From: Candidatus Atribacteria bacterium 4572_76
Lineage (GTDB): Bacteria; Atribacterota; Phoenicimicrobiia; Phoenicimicrobiales; Phoenicimicrobiaceae
Reading direction: 5' to 3'
Assembly (NCBI GenBank): GCA_002084865.1
Contig: NBMG01000009.1
Location: forward strand, 1 to 10,355
Length of the DNA stretch: 10,355 nt
Shown here: positions 1 through 5,806 of the stretch, piece by piece
Layout: each line of letters opens with the position of its first letter
Position numbering within the stretch: position 1 is the stretch's first letter
Position numbers and translations under genes: made by a program
The notes under the pieces: model-generated
The model's input: the letters and a program-made list of their open reading frames with translations, nothing else
Database searches by the model: none
What the model was told of the DNA's origin: nothing

Positions 1-8
1 AAAATTTA

Positions 9-96
9 GCCGGGATGGCGGAATTGGTAGACGCGCCAGCTTGAGGGGCTGGTGAGCTTATTGCTTGTGGGGGTTCAAATCCCCCTCCCGGCACCA
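9..96 (+). tRNA. tRNA-Leu (anticodon GAG)
   Basis: The gene folds as a class II tRNA. The acceptor stem pairs GCCGGGA (9-15) with TCCCGGC (86-92). The anticodon stem pairs CCAGC (36-40) with GCTGG (48-52) around a 7-nt loop, and the anticodon GAG is at 43-45, reading CUC and CUU leucine codons. A long variable arm (53-68) has a four-pair stem, as expected for leucine. The T-arm is GGGGG / TTCAAAT / CCCCC (69-85). A93 is the discriminator base typical of tRNA-Leu, and CCA is encoded at 94-96. It lies just before a terminator and looks like a single-gene transcript or the last gene of one. Confidence 0.97.
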
Positions 97-110
97 ATAA
101 ATATTTAAAT

Positions 111-140
111 AAAAAGAGGAAGAGATGACTTCCTCTTTTT
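111..140 (+). terminator. Intrinsic terminator after tRNA-Leu
   Basis: A perfect 12-bp inverted repeat (111-122 with 129-140) closes a 6-nt loop AGATGA. The 3' arm ends in five T residues and the 5' arm begins with five A residues. It starts 14 nt after the tRNA CCA end. Because the stem is A-rich on one side and T-rich on the other, it could work in both directions. Confidence 0.88.
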
Positions 141-153
141 AGATTAGTTGATC

Positions 154-272
154 AGTATCTCGTATGTTAGCGTATAGCGTACAGCGTTTAGCGGATAGGA
201 AGTTGCAGGTTTCGAGTTGCAAGTTTCAAGTTTTGAATTACGGTTTTTCACTTTTCACTTTAACTTTTTAGC
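154..272. repeat. Degenerate period-7 tandem tract (about 17 units)
   Basis: Cut every 7 nt from position 154, the sequence forms 17 heptamers in constant phase. The motif drifts along the tract: TAGCGTA-like units (168-195), then TTGCAAG- and TTTCAAG-like units (203-230), then two exact TTTTCAC units (245-258) fading into T-rich units. No coding potential is seen. It resembles in style the short tandemly repeated heptanucleotides described in cyanobacteria, but here the unit changes within one tract. It belongs with the tracts at 374-422, 5701-5735, 5894-5928 and 9976-10087. Confidence 0.75.
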
Positions 273-301
273 TAAATAGTGGTTGCTCATAGTATGAAAT
301 A

Positions 302-324
302 GACAGGCGAGACGCCTGTCCTAC
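302..324 (-). repeat. REP-type hairpin with GTAG foot
   Basis: A perfect 8-bp stem (GACAGGCG 302-309 with CGCCTGTC 313-320) closes a 3-nt loop. Read on the minus strand, the element begins with GTAG (324-321) and then the hairpin. That is the layout of REP sequences recognised by RAYT (Y1 HUH) transposases. No T-tract follows it, so it is unlikely to be an intrinsic terminator. Members of the same group lie at 5768-5863 and 9248-9270. Confidence 0.7.
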
Positions 325-363
325 TTTGGGTACGGTACGTAGTGCACCTAGTCTTGAATCCTA

Positions 364-422
364 GTTTTCTTCACGCGATACTCGATACGCAATAAGAATT
401 GCTATTTACTATTGACTAAAAT
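364..422 (-). repeat. Short heptamer array with conserved junction
   Basis: On the minus strand the array reads GCGTATCGAGTATCGCG and ends in the junction TGAAGAAAAC (373-364). On the plus strand, units CGCGATA, CTCGATA and CGCAATA (374-394) continue in phase into CTATTTA and CTATTGA (402-415). The minus-strand reading matches the array just after mbhJ (5701-5739), except that the latter has one extra TATCGCG unit. This is therefore an inverted dispersed copy. Confidence 0.7.
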
Positions 423-470
423 TAACCGGTTAACTATGTAACAACAACTGTTCACTATCAATTTAATTAA

Positions 471-502
471 TTGGTAAATTGGTAAATCGGGGAATTGGTC
501 AA
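471..502 (+). repeat. Period-8 tract abutting hypA remnant
   Basis: Four 8-nt units lie in phase: TTGGTAAA, TTGGTAAA, TCGGGGAA and TTGGTCAA. The tract ends at the point where recognisable HypA sequence begins, and the only possible start codon of that frame (TTG at 495) lies inside its last unit. It is the only clear octamer tract in the window; the others have a 7-bp period. Confidence 0.6.
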
Positions 503-779
503 TTTAGGAGAAAAAGCTAAAGAATGTAAAGCTAATACGATAACTCTTATTAGAGTAAAAGTTGGAGAATTTGCTGCCTTCGATAATTTTAGCCAGGGCA
601 CCATGGCGGAGAAAGCATCTTTGAAGATAACGTCTTCTCCCTTATTGGGAAAATGCCGAAAATGCAATGAAGTTTTCAAGATTAAAAAAGAAATTTTTAA
701 GTGTTCAAAATGTGATAGTTTAGATATAGATATAATTTCTGGCGAAGATTTGTATATTGAAGATATTGAAATAGAATAA
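495..779 (+). pseudogene. hypA: hypA remnant, N-terminally truncated and internally deleted
   Basis: The open frame encodes 94 residues matching the HypA/HybF nickel-insertion protein, which supplies Ni to [NiFe] hydrogenase large subunits. The zinc ribbon is intact: C54-x2-C57 and C70-x2-C73, followed by a family-typical end around ISGEDLYIEDIEIE. Two parts are missing. HypA normally starts with MHE, whose His binds nickel, followed by about 15 residues of the first helix. Here those are replaced by the period-8 tract and the frame opens with TTG. After VGEFAA, about nine residues usual before the FDxxSxGT segment are absent, in frame. No good Shine-Dalgarno precedes the TTG; GGGG is only 2 nt away. 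It lies 86 nt before mbhA, which fits a former maturation gene of this hydrogenase. It could still be translated as a zinc-ribbon protein, but normal nickel delivery is unlikely without MHE. Another hypA elsewhere in the genome is expected. Confidence 0.72.
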
Positions 780-805
780 AATATTCAAAATATTTTAAAA
801 AAACT

Positions 806-834
806 TTGAATTGAATAAAAAAAAATGTTATACT
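806..834 (+). promoter_or_regulatory. Sigma70-type promoter of the mbh operon
   Basis: TTGAAT (806-811) and TATACT (829-834) are separated by exactly 17 nt, and a TG at 826-827 gives an extended -10. The spacer and upstream region are A/T-rich. Transcription would start near 841, leaving a leader of about 25 nt before mbhA. No operator palindrome is seen in the short leader, so control may be constitutive or act in trans. Confidence 0.75.
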
Positions 835-865
835 TTATCTTGTTAATTTGAGTTAAAAGGGGGAA

Positions 866-1378
866 ATGATGATAGATTTTATTGTAACCTTTTTTCTTAG
901 CATACTTACCTATCTAATTCTTACGGCCAGTCAGGGAAAAATATGGGGGCTATGGAGTGTTTTCGAAATTATTACCGGAATTATACTTTCACTTATAGTA
1001 GCCTTTATAGCCAACAAGGTATTATTTCAAAAAAGAACTTACAGAATGTTGAACCCGCTTAGGTGGGTTATTTTTTTGATTTATTTAATTGGTCCATTTT
1101 TCTGGGCAATGGCTAAAGCTAATATCGATGTAGCTTATCGAGTAATTACCGGGAAGATAAATCCTGGTATAGTAAAAATATCTCCGGGATTGAAGACCGA
1201 TTTGGGGATAACTTTGTTGGCAGATTCGATTACTTTAACCCCGGGAACCCTCAGTGTTGATATTGATGAAAAAAATAATGATTTATACATTCATTGGATA
1301 AATGTTACCACCTTAAAGCCTACCACCCATCATATTTGTTCTAATTTTCCTCAGTGGATAAGGAGGATTGCAGAATGA
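866..1378 (+). CDS. mbhA: Membrane-bound hydrogenase subunit MbhA (MrpE/MnhE-like)
   Basis: The 170-residue protein is of the MnhE/MrpE family and is the first gene of the operon. Three membrane segments are visible (about residues 2-20, 28-52 and 64-90), followed by a soluble C-terminal domain. The segment around PGIVKISPGLKTDLGITLLADSITLTPG (split here by position: 128-155) is the usual family core. In Mbh this subunit belongs to the Mrp-like sodium-translocating half. Two ATG codons occur at 866 and 869. The AGGGGG Shine-Dalgarno (858-863) is only 2 nt from the first and 5 nt from the second, so translation from 869 is likely, shortening the protein by one residue. It overlaps mbhB by 4 nt (ATGA). 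Confidence 0.92.
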   Translation: MMIDFIVTFFLSILTYLILTASQGKIWGLWSVFEIITGIILSLIVAFIANKVLFQKRTYRMLNPLRWVIFLIYLIGPFFWAMAKANIDVAYRVITGKINPGIVKISPGLKTDLGITLLADSITLTPGTLSVDIDEKNNDLYIHWINVTTLKPTTHHICSNFPQWIRRIAE

Positions 1379-1647
1379 ACGAATTTTTTAAAATTTTTAT
1401 TATTCCCGGAGGATTATTGCTGTTATTTATGTTCCTATCTTTAATCAGACTAATCCTCGGACCAACTACTCCTGATAGAATAGTCGCTTTGGATACCATA
1501 AATACTTTAGTGGTTGCCGGGATGATCCTCGTAGGCGCAGCTTATGAAGAAGTCATTTATATTGATGTGGCTATTGTTTATGCTTTGTTATCTTATATTG
1601 GGACTCTATATGTAGCCAAATATTTAGAAGGGGAGGCCAAGAAGTAA
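1375..1647 (+). CDS. mbhB: Membrane-bound hydrogenase subunit MbhB (MrpF/MnhF-like)
   Basis: The 90-residue protein has three membrane segments and belongs to the MnhF/MrpF family. The family motif GPTTPDRIVALD is at residues 29-40. The last helix contains an Asp (D64) in IDVAIVYALLSYIGTLYVAK. It is part of the MbhA-B-C bundle that corresponds to MrpE-F-G in Mrp antiporters and is assigned to Na+ movement. An ATG at 1354 would add seven charged residues. The ATG at 1375 is preferred because AGGAGG (1361-1366) sits 8 nt upstream and because it gives the ATGA overlap with mbhA used throughout this operon. Its stop TAA shares one base with the mbhC start. Confidence 0.93.
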   Translation: MNEFFKIFIIPGGLLLLFMFLSLIRLILGPTTPDRIVALDTINTLVVAGMILVGAAYEEVIYIDVAIVYALLSYIGTLYVAKYLEGEAKK

Positions 1648-2009
1648 TGGGAATATGGTTAATCATTTTATATATTTTTTTAGGAATAGGTGTATTTTTT
1701 AATTGCTTAGGCTCAGTAGGACTTCTTAGATTTCCTGATGTTTATACCAGACTTCATGCTGCAACTAAAGCTACTACTTTTGGTTCAATCTTTACTTCTT
1801 TGGCAGTTATCGCTTATAGTTTTTCACGGTGGAATGCTTGTGGAGATTCTAAATTCAGAGTCCTTGCTCTTCATACCATAGTGGCATTAGTCTGTTTAGT
1901 AATTACCAATCCAACGGGGGCACATGCTATCGCCCGAGCAGCTCACCGTAGTGGGATAATGCCCAAACAAGCAGTAATTGATGAACTAAAGGAGGCTAAA
2001 TTAAAATGA
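1647..2009 (+). CDS. mbhC: Membrane-bound hydrogenase subunit MbhC (MrpG/MnhG-like)
   Basis: This 120-residue protein belongs to the MnhG/MrpG family. After a first membrane helix (about 4-22) comes the family signature GLLRFPDVYTRLHAATKA (residues 25-42), then two further hydrophobic segments and a charged C-terminus. It is expected to pack with MbhA and MbhB in the Mrp-like half of the complex. The ATG overlaps the mbhB stop by one base (TAATG), with GGGAGG (1631-1636) upstream. The 3' end overlaps mbhD by four bases (ATGA), which points to translational coupling. Length is normal for the family. Confidence 0.94.
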   Translation: MGIWLIILYIFLGIGVFFNCLGSVGLLRFPDVYTRLHAATKATTFGSIFTSLAVIAYSFSRWNACGDSKFRVLALHTIVALVCLVITNPTGAHAIARAAHRSGIMPKQAVIDELKEAKLK

Positions 2010-2245
2010 GTTCCTTTGTTGAGATACTCCATATTTCTACTTTAATAATGATGATAGTTGCTAGCTTTTTAGCAGTGTTTTTTAGGAAATTACTACCCTC
2101 AGTAGTCGCGTTGGCGGTAGCCAGTTTGCTTCTTGCATTAGAGTTTTATATTTTGCATGCTCCTGACGTAGCCATAGCTGAAGCATCCATAGGAGCAGGA
2201 TTGACTATGGCCATATTTATTTTTGCTATTAGAGGGACTAGATAG
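2006..2245 (+). CDS. mbhD: Membrane-bound hydrogenase subunit MbhD (MrpA C-terminal-like, DUF4040)
   Basis: The protein has 79 residues and about three membrane helices, matching the small DUF4040/MbhD family, which equals a segment of the C-terminal part of MrpA. The conserved motif HAPDVAIAEASIGAGL (51-66) includes acidic residues D54 and E59 within a membrane helix, the kind of residues proposed for ion movement. It is short because Mbh splits the MrpA C-terminal region into separate genes, mbhD and mbhE. A strong AAAGGAGG site (1988-1995) precedes the ATG, and the gene overlaps mbhC by 4 nt. An 11-nt spacer containing a G-run separates it from mbhE. Confidence 0.92.
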   Translation: MSSFVEILHISTLIMMIVASFLAVFFRKLLPSVVALAVASLLLALEFYILHAPDVAIAEASIGAGLTMAIFIFAIRGTR

Positions 2246-2256
2246 GGGGGGATAAA

Positions 2257-2523
2257 ATGAAAAAAATAATTTTTGGTATCGCCTTTATAATATTTTTTTC
2301 TTTCTTGATAGTTAGCGCTATAAACATGAGAACATTTGGAGAACCTACTTTTAGCGAGATGGATGATTACTTTATTGAAAATGCTCAGAGCGAGACCGGG
2401 GCAAACAATGTAGTAACTTCCATCGTCTTTGACTATAGAGGTTTTGATACTCTAGGGGAAGCTACAGTCCTTTTTACCGCAGTAGTGGGAATTGTGGCTT
2501 TATTCAGGGGGGTTAAGAAATGA
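2257..2523 (+). CDS. mbhE: Membrane-bound hydrogenase subunit MbhE
   Basis: The 88-residue protein has an N-terminal helix (about 4-22), a polar middle, and a C-terminal helix (about 69-84). The pattern DYRGFDTLGE (59-68) before the second helix is the hallmark shared by MbhE and the extreme C-terminus of MrpA. It sits between mbhD and mbhF exactly as in the Pyrococcus mbh operon. The polar middle (residues about 27-55, rich in E, D, S and N) is expected on the outer face. A run of G residues (2245-2251) acts as the Shine-Dalgarno with 5 nt spacing. It overlaps mbhF by four bases (ATGA). Confidence 0.92.
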   Translation: MKKIIFGIAFIIFFSFLIVSAINMRTFGEPTFSEMDDYFIENAQSETGANNVVTSIVFDYRGFDTLGEATVLFTAVVGIVALFRGVKK

Positions 2524-2996
2524 AAGAGATGTCCAGGATAGTAAAGACTGTTACTAATTTTGTATACGGTTTTATTGTTATTTTTGGTTTTTATATAATA
2601 GCACACGGTCATCTTACTCCGGGAGGAGGCTTTCAAGGAGGTGCTGTAGTAGGCTCAGCTTTCGCTTTATTATTGGTATCTTATGGTAGTTTGAATTCCG
2701 GGAAATTTCTCAAAAAGGACATTTTCTCACTCTTTGAAAACTTCGGTTTAATCTTGTTTATAGTATTAGGTTTTTCGGGATTAGGGATAACCTTTTTTTA
2801 TAACTTTTTAGCCAACAGTGGGGGCTGGTTCGGTGATGCTGCCGTGATCGGGGTTAATCCGGGTGATATGAATACCGGAGGAGTAATTCCTCTGATGAAT
2901 ATTGCCGTTGGATTAGAAGTTTTATCTGCTTTTGGGGTTATTGTTTTAACTATGGCTAGTGGGGCGGAATTTACTAAGAAGAAGGAGAGATCATAA
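2520..2996 (+). CDS. mbhF: Membrane-bound hydrogenase subunit MbhF (MrpB/MnhB-like)
   Basis: This 158-residue protein is of the MnhB/MrpB family with about four membrane helices. The family signature HGHLTPGGGFQGGAVVGSA is at residues 29-47, and a second glycine-rich loop (around residues 101-122) contains the usual DxNTGGVIPLMN-type segment. With MbhD, E and G it forms the second ion-translocating Mrp-like group. The start overlaps the mbhE stop (ATGA), and GGGGGG upstream of it (2508-2513) can serve as a ribosome site. The gene ends one base before the mbhG ATG, and the mbhG Shine-Dalgarno lies inside its last codons. Confidence 0.94.
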   Translation: MKEMSRIVKTVTNFVYGFIVIFGFYIIAHGHLTPGGGFQGGAVVGSAFALLLVSYGSLNSGKFLKKDIFSLFENFGLILFIVLGFSGLGITFFYNFLANSGGWFGDAAVIGVNPGDMNTGGVIPLMNIAVGLEVLSAFGVIVLTMASGAEFTKKKERS

Positions 2997-2997
2997 A

Positions 2998-3345
2998 ATG
3001 ATAGGCAATTTTCCTTATGTTGCAGTAGTAATATTTATTGGATTAGGAATTTATACTCTTATGTTTAAGAAGAATTTAATCAAAATTGCAATCGGTGTTG
3101 TTTTAATTGAAAATGGTGTAAATCTGTTTTTAATTACCTTAGGTTATAGAAAAGGAGCAATTGCCCCAATTTATACCCAGGCACCCTCCGGACAGGCAAT
3201 GGTCTTGCCAACCCCTCAGGCACTGACTCTTACCAGTATAGTTATAGGTATCGCCACTACTGCCCTAATATTATCGGTTGCCATGATGATTTATAAACAC
3301 TACGGGACCTTGGATACAGACCAGGTAAGGAGGTTAAGAGGATGA
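2998..3345 (+). CDS. mbhG: Membrane-bound hydrogenase subunit MbhG (MrpC/NuoK-like)
   Basis: The protein has 115 residues and three membrane helices and belongs to the MrpC/MnhC group related to NuoK. A membrane glutamate (E38, in VVLIENGVNLFL) matches the conserved acidic residue of NuoK-like proteins. The last helix carries LTSIVIGIATTAL (78-90), also typical. The frame is open 39 nt further upstream, but the ATG at 2998 is the right start. AAGGAG (2982-2987) lies 10 nt before it, and the product then begins at the first hydrophobic helix rather than with an arginine-rich tail. It overlaps mbhH by four bases. Confidence 0.94.
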   Translation: MIGNFPYVAVVIFIGLGIYTLMFKKNLIKIAIGVVLIENGVNLFLITLGYRKGAIAPIYTQAPSGQAMVLPTPQALTLTSIVIGIATTALILSVAMMIYKHYGTLDTDQVRRLRG

Positions 3346-4907
3346 ATCTATCGAACCATATTCCTATATTAATAGTAGCAATACCTCTACTGGCAGCTTT
3401 TTTAGTGCCGCTTATCGGTCGGATAAATAAAAAAGCTACCGGGACTCTTACCACCCTTGCCTTAAGTGTAAGTTTAATTTTAACTATTACATTAGCAGTA
3501 AAAATACTAACAGTTGGTCCTCAGGCTTATGTCTTTGGGGCAACATCTCCTTCTTTGACTTTGCCTTCAGGTTTGAAATTTCCCATCAGGATTATGTTCC
3601 AGATAGACGCAATGGGAATATTTATGGGCTTGATTACTGCAGTGGTTTCATTTGTAGGAGCAGTTTATTCTTTAGTTTTTATGAAGCAGCATAGTGGACT
3701 TGATAAATATTATTCTCTATTATTGCTTTTAACTGTAGGTATGTTTGGAATGGAATTTACCGGTGATATGTTTAACTTCTTCGTGTTCCTGGAAATTGCT
3801 TCTATTGCATCTGTTGCCCTAATTTCTTTCAGAGGAATTGATTTAGGTGAACCGGCAGAAGCAGGTTTTAAATATATGGTGGTTAGTTCAATATCTGCTC
3901 TTATGGTTTTATTTGCGGTAGGAATATTTTATGGGCAGTACGATATTCTTAATTTTGCAGCTATAGCCAGTGTAATTAAATACTCACAATTAGACAAGAT
4001 TGCTTTGGGCCTTTTAATTCCGGTCTTGGCCATGAAGGCAGGAGCGGTACCGATGCATATGTGGACACCAGATGCTTATTCGGAAGCACCTGCGCCAATC
4101 ACTATGATGTTGGTTGCTACCAGTCAAGCCAGTCTGTATGCTTTGTTTAGAGTAGTTTTTTCTTTATATAATATTTCTTTGAATGCCTTAACTGTAGGCT
4201 GGATAATTATTATTTTTGGTCTTTTATCTATGTTTATCGGTGTTACAATGGCAATTATCCAGAAAGATATAAAGAGATTGATGGCTTATCATGCTGTCTC
4301 TCAGACAGGTTATATGTTTCTGGGAGTAGGAGTAGGATTAGCAGTATTGGCCAATCCTGTGGCTTTAAATCAATATGGGATTACTGCAATGGAAGGCGGT
4401 ATCTTTCATATTATGAACCATGCTATGTATAAGGGCTTGCTATTTTTAACTGCCGGAGCATTGTTTTTTAGAACGGGAACTAAAAATCTTGATAAAATGG
4501 GCGGATTAGCTCACTCCATGAAATATACTACTATCTTTTTTATTATTGGAGCGGCAGCCATCGCCGGGCTTCCTCCCTTTAATGGCTTTGCTTCTAAACT
4601 TTTGATTTATGAATCTGTTTATAAATTTAATCCTTTGCTTTCCATAATAGCCATGGTAGTTAGCATCTTAACTTTAGCATCATTTGTTAAAGTATTCCAT
4701 AGTGCGTTTTTAGGTCCGAAATTACCTCAATTTAAAGAAGTCAAGGAAGTACCGCGCAGTATGGTCTTTGCTATGGCGGTTTTATCCTGTATTATAATAT
4801 TTTTTGGATTATTCCCGGACCTGATAGTAAAAAATTTAGTACACCCTGCGGTAATGTCTTTAATAGAACAATTGCAATATACCGGCACAGTATTAGGAGG
4901 TATGTAG
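3342..4907 (+). CDS. mbhH: Membrane-bound hydrogenase subunit MbhH (MrpD/NuoM/N antiporter-like)
   Basis: The 521-residue protein is the single large antiporter-like subunit, of the proton_antipo_M family, with about 14 membrane helices. Key residues of the family are present: E151 in the helix FNFFVFLEIAS, K177 in AGFKYMV, K232 in LAMKAGAVPMHMWTPDA, H239, and the KDIKRLMAYHAVSQ motif in the following helices. These residues form the central proton path in MrpD and NuoM. Only one copy is present. That fits Mbh and argues against Mbx or Mbs complexes with two such subunits, and against complex I. There is no long C-terminal lateral helix; the separate mbhI gene supplies the linker. It overlaps mbhG by 4 nt and is followed 3 nt later by mbhI. 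Confidence 0.95.
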   Translation: MNLSNHIPILIVAIPLLAAFLVPLIGRINKKATGTLTTLALSVSLILTITLAVKILTVGPQAYVFGATSPSLTLPSGLKFPIRIMFQIDAMGIFMGLITAVVSFVGAVYSLVFMKQHSGLDKYYSLLLLLTVGMFGMEFTGDMFNFFVFLEIASIASVALISFRGIDLGEPAEAGFKYMVVSSISALMVLFAVGIFYGQYDILNFAAIASVIKYSQLDKIALGLLIPVLAMKAGAVPMHMWTPDAYSEAPAPITMMLVATSQASLYALFRVVFSLYNISLNALTVGWIIIIFGLLSMFIGVTMAIIQKDIKRLMAYHAVSQTGYMFLGVGVGLAVLANPVALNQYGITAMEGGIFHIMNHAMYKGLLFLTAGALFFRTGTKNLDKMGGLAHSMKYTTIFFIIGAAAIAGLPPFNGFASKLLIYESVYKFNPLLSIIAMVVSILTLASFVKVFHSAFLGPKLPQFKEVKEVPRSMVFAMAVLSCIIIFFGLFPDLIVKNLVHPAVMSLIEQLQYTGTVLGGM

Positions 4908-4910
4908 GAA

Positions 4911-5252
4911 ATGTTAGGATTATTAGAAACGGGCAGCGGTTTTTGGAGTGCAATAATTTGGATAGTAGTTGTATTAGTTATCGGAAGCATAGTTATTTAT
5001 ATAAGGAATAAAGGGGAAGATAGTTATAAAAAAAATACCGAACAGGACAAACCTTTTATATCCGGTAATCCCGAAAAAAGTAAAGAGGAATCTCATTTAG
5101 GTGCGAGCCATATTTACTGGGGATTTACGGAAGCACTAAAAGGCTACTATAATCCTTTAGTAAAAATGCATACCGGAAATATAAATGATTATTCTGGCTG
5201 GATAATTGTAATAACTGTAATAATATTAATTATGGTAGGGGTGAGTGGATAG
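4911..5252 (+). CDS. mbhI: Membrane-bound hydrogenase linker subunit MbhI
   Basis: The 113-residue protein has one membrane helix near each end (about 12-31 and 93-111) and a hydrophilic middle. The middle contains a charged stretch (33-63) and then a semi-conserved segment HIYWGFTEALKGYYNPLV (67-84) that could lie along the membrane. This build, and its place between mbhH and mbhJ, identify MbhI, which resembles the C-terminal end of NuoL and joins the antiporter module to the hydrogenase module. Sequence conservation is low in this family, so position carries much of the assignment. AGGAGG (4895-4900) precedes the ATG by 10 nt. Its stop TAG shares one base with the GTG start of mbhJ. Confidence 0.85.
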   Translation: MLGLLETGSGFWSAIIWIVVVLVIGSIVIYIRNKGEDSYKKNTEQDKPFISGNPEKSKEESHLGASHIYWGFTEALKGYYNPLVKMHTGNINDYSGWIIVITVIILIMVGVSG

Positions 5253-5701
5253 TGAGATTAAATAAATATTTTGAAAGGTCTCTCTGGGTTTTTCATCTAA
5301 ATACAGGTTCTTGCAATGGTTGTGATATTGAAATTGTAGCAGGTCTAACTCCTCGTTATGATTTGGAAAGATTTGGGATTAAATTAGTAGGTAGTCCGAA
5401 ACACGCTGATGTTTTATTGGTAACTGGTCCGGTGACCGGCAGGATGCTCGATAGAGTAAAACGTGTCTATGAACAAACTCCCGACCCTAAAGCAGTAATA
5501 GCAGTTGGGGCATGTGGAACAAGTGGAGGGGTCTTTTACAACTCCTACAATCTCTCAGGCTCTATTGACAAAGTTATACCGGTAGATGTTTATGTTCCGG
5601 GATGTCCTCCCCGGCCGGAAGCTATAATAAATGGAGTTTTACAGGCCTGGATCAAGTTGGAAAAATTAAGAGAAAGCATGGAAGCTGCTCCGGCAAGATA
5701 G
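5252..5701 (+). CDS. mbhJ: [NiFe] hydrogenase small subunit MbhJ (NuoB-like)
   Basis: This 149-residue protein is the electron-transfer small subunit, homologous to NuoB. It binds the [4Fe-4S] cluster nearest the NiFe site through C21 and C24 (TGSCNGCDIE), C88 (GACGTSGG) and C118 (VPGCPPRPE); all four are present. It takes electrons from MbhN and passes them to MbhL. The start is GTG, overlapping the mbhI stop (TAGTG), with AGGGGTG a little upstream. The TAG stop is the exact left edge of a heptamer repeat array: its final G is the first base of the first GTATCGC unit. The last few residues (about ESMEAAPAR) could therefore have been changed when the repeat island arrived. Confidence 0.96.
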   Translation: MRLNKYFERSLWVFHLNTGSCNGCDIEIVAGLTPRYDLERFGIKLVGSPKHADVLLVTGPVTGRMLDRVKRVYEQTPDPKAVIAVGACGTSGGVFYNSYNLSGSIDKVIPVDVYVPGCPPRPEAIINGVLQAWIKLEKLRESMEAAPAR

Positions 5702-5739
5702 TATCGCGTATCGAGTATCGCGTATCGCGTGAAGAAAAC
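5701..5739 (+). repeat. Heptamer array, left edge of intra-operon island
   Basis: Four units (GTATCGC, GTATCGA, GTATCGC, GTATCGC; 5701-5728) are followed by the junction GTGAAGAAAAC (5729-5739). The same junction ends the inverted copy at 390-364, and TTAAGAAAA variants end the arrays at 10045-10009 and 10155-10172. It faces the inverted array at 5894-5928, so the island is bracketed by heptamers of opposite orientation. Confidence 0.78.
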
Positions 5740-5745
5740 AACAAC

Positions 5746-5768
5746 GTATAATATGAATGTATAATATG
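5746..5768 (+). promoter_or_regulatory. Possible internal promoter: twin -10 boxes before mbhK
   Basis: The 10-mer GTATAATATG occurs twice (5746-5755 and 5759-5768), each giving a consensus TATAAT. No convincing -35 box lies 16-18 nt upstream of either, so activity is uncertain. If used, they would drive mbhK-N separately from the main promoter. They may equally be part of the repeat. Confidence 0.25.
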
Positions 5769-5792
5769 TAGGGGCAGACCTTGTGTCTGCCC
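5768..5792 (+). repeat. REP-type hairpin 1 of intra-operon cluster
   Basis: A GTAG foot (5768-5771) is followed by a perfect 8-bp stem, GGGCAGAC (5772-5779) with GTCTGCCC (5785-5792), and a 5-nt loop. No T-tract follows. The layout is that of RAYT-associated REP sequences. Confidence 0.72.
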
Positions 5793-5806
5793 GTAATGAC
5801 TAATGT

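Noticed and set aside
154..422. CRISPR array
   Set aside because: Repeats are 7 nt and contiguous, with no unique spacers of regular length and no cas genes nearby.
467..679. Minus-strand open frame opposite the hypA remnant
   Set aside because: It is the shadow of the hypA frame on the other strand, and its C-terminus is encoded by the octamer tract.
1354..1374. Upstream ATG for mbhB
   Set aside because: It lies before the AGGAGG site and would add a charged seven-residue extension. ATG 1375 has correct spacing and gives the usual ATGA overlap.
2959..2997. Upstream start for mbhG
   Set aside because: The extension would be arginine-rich and encoded within the mbhF end. ATG 2998 has a good Shine-Dalgarno.
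1375..4907. Stand-alone Mrp Na+/H+ antiporter operon
   Set aside because: Full-length MrpA is absent (only MbhD and MbhE), and the genes continue directly into the hydrogenase module in Mbh order.
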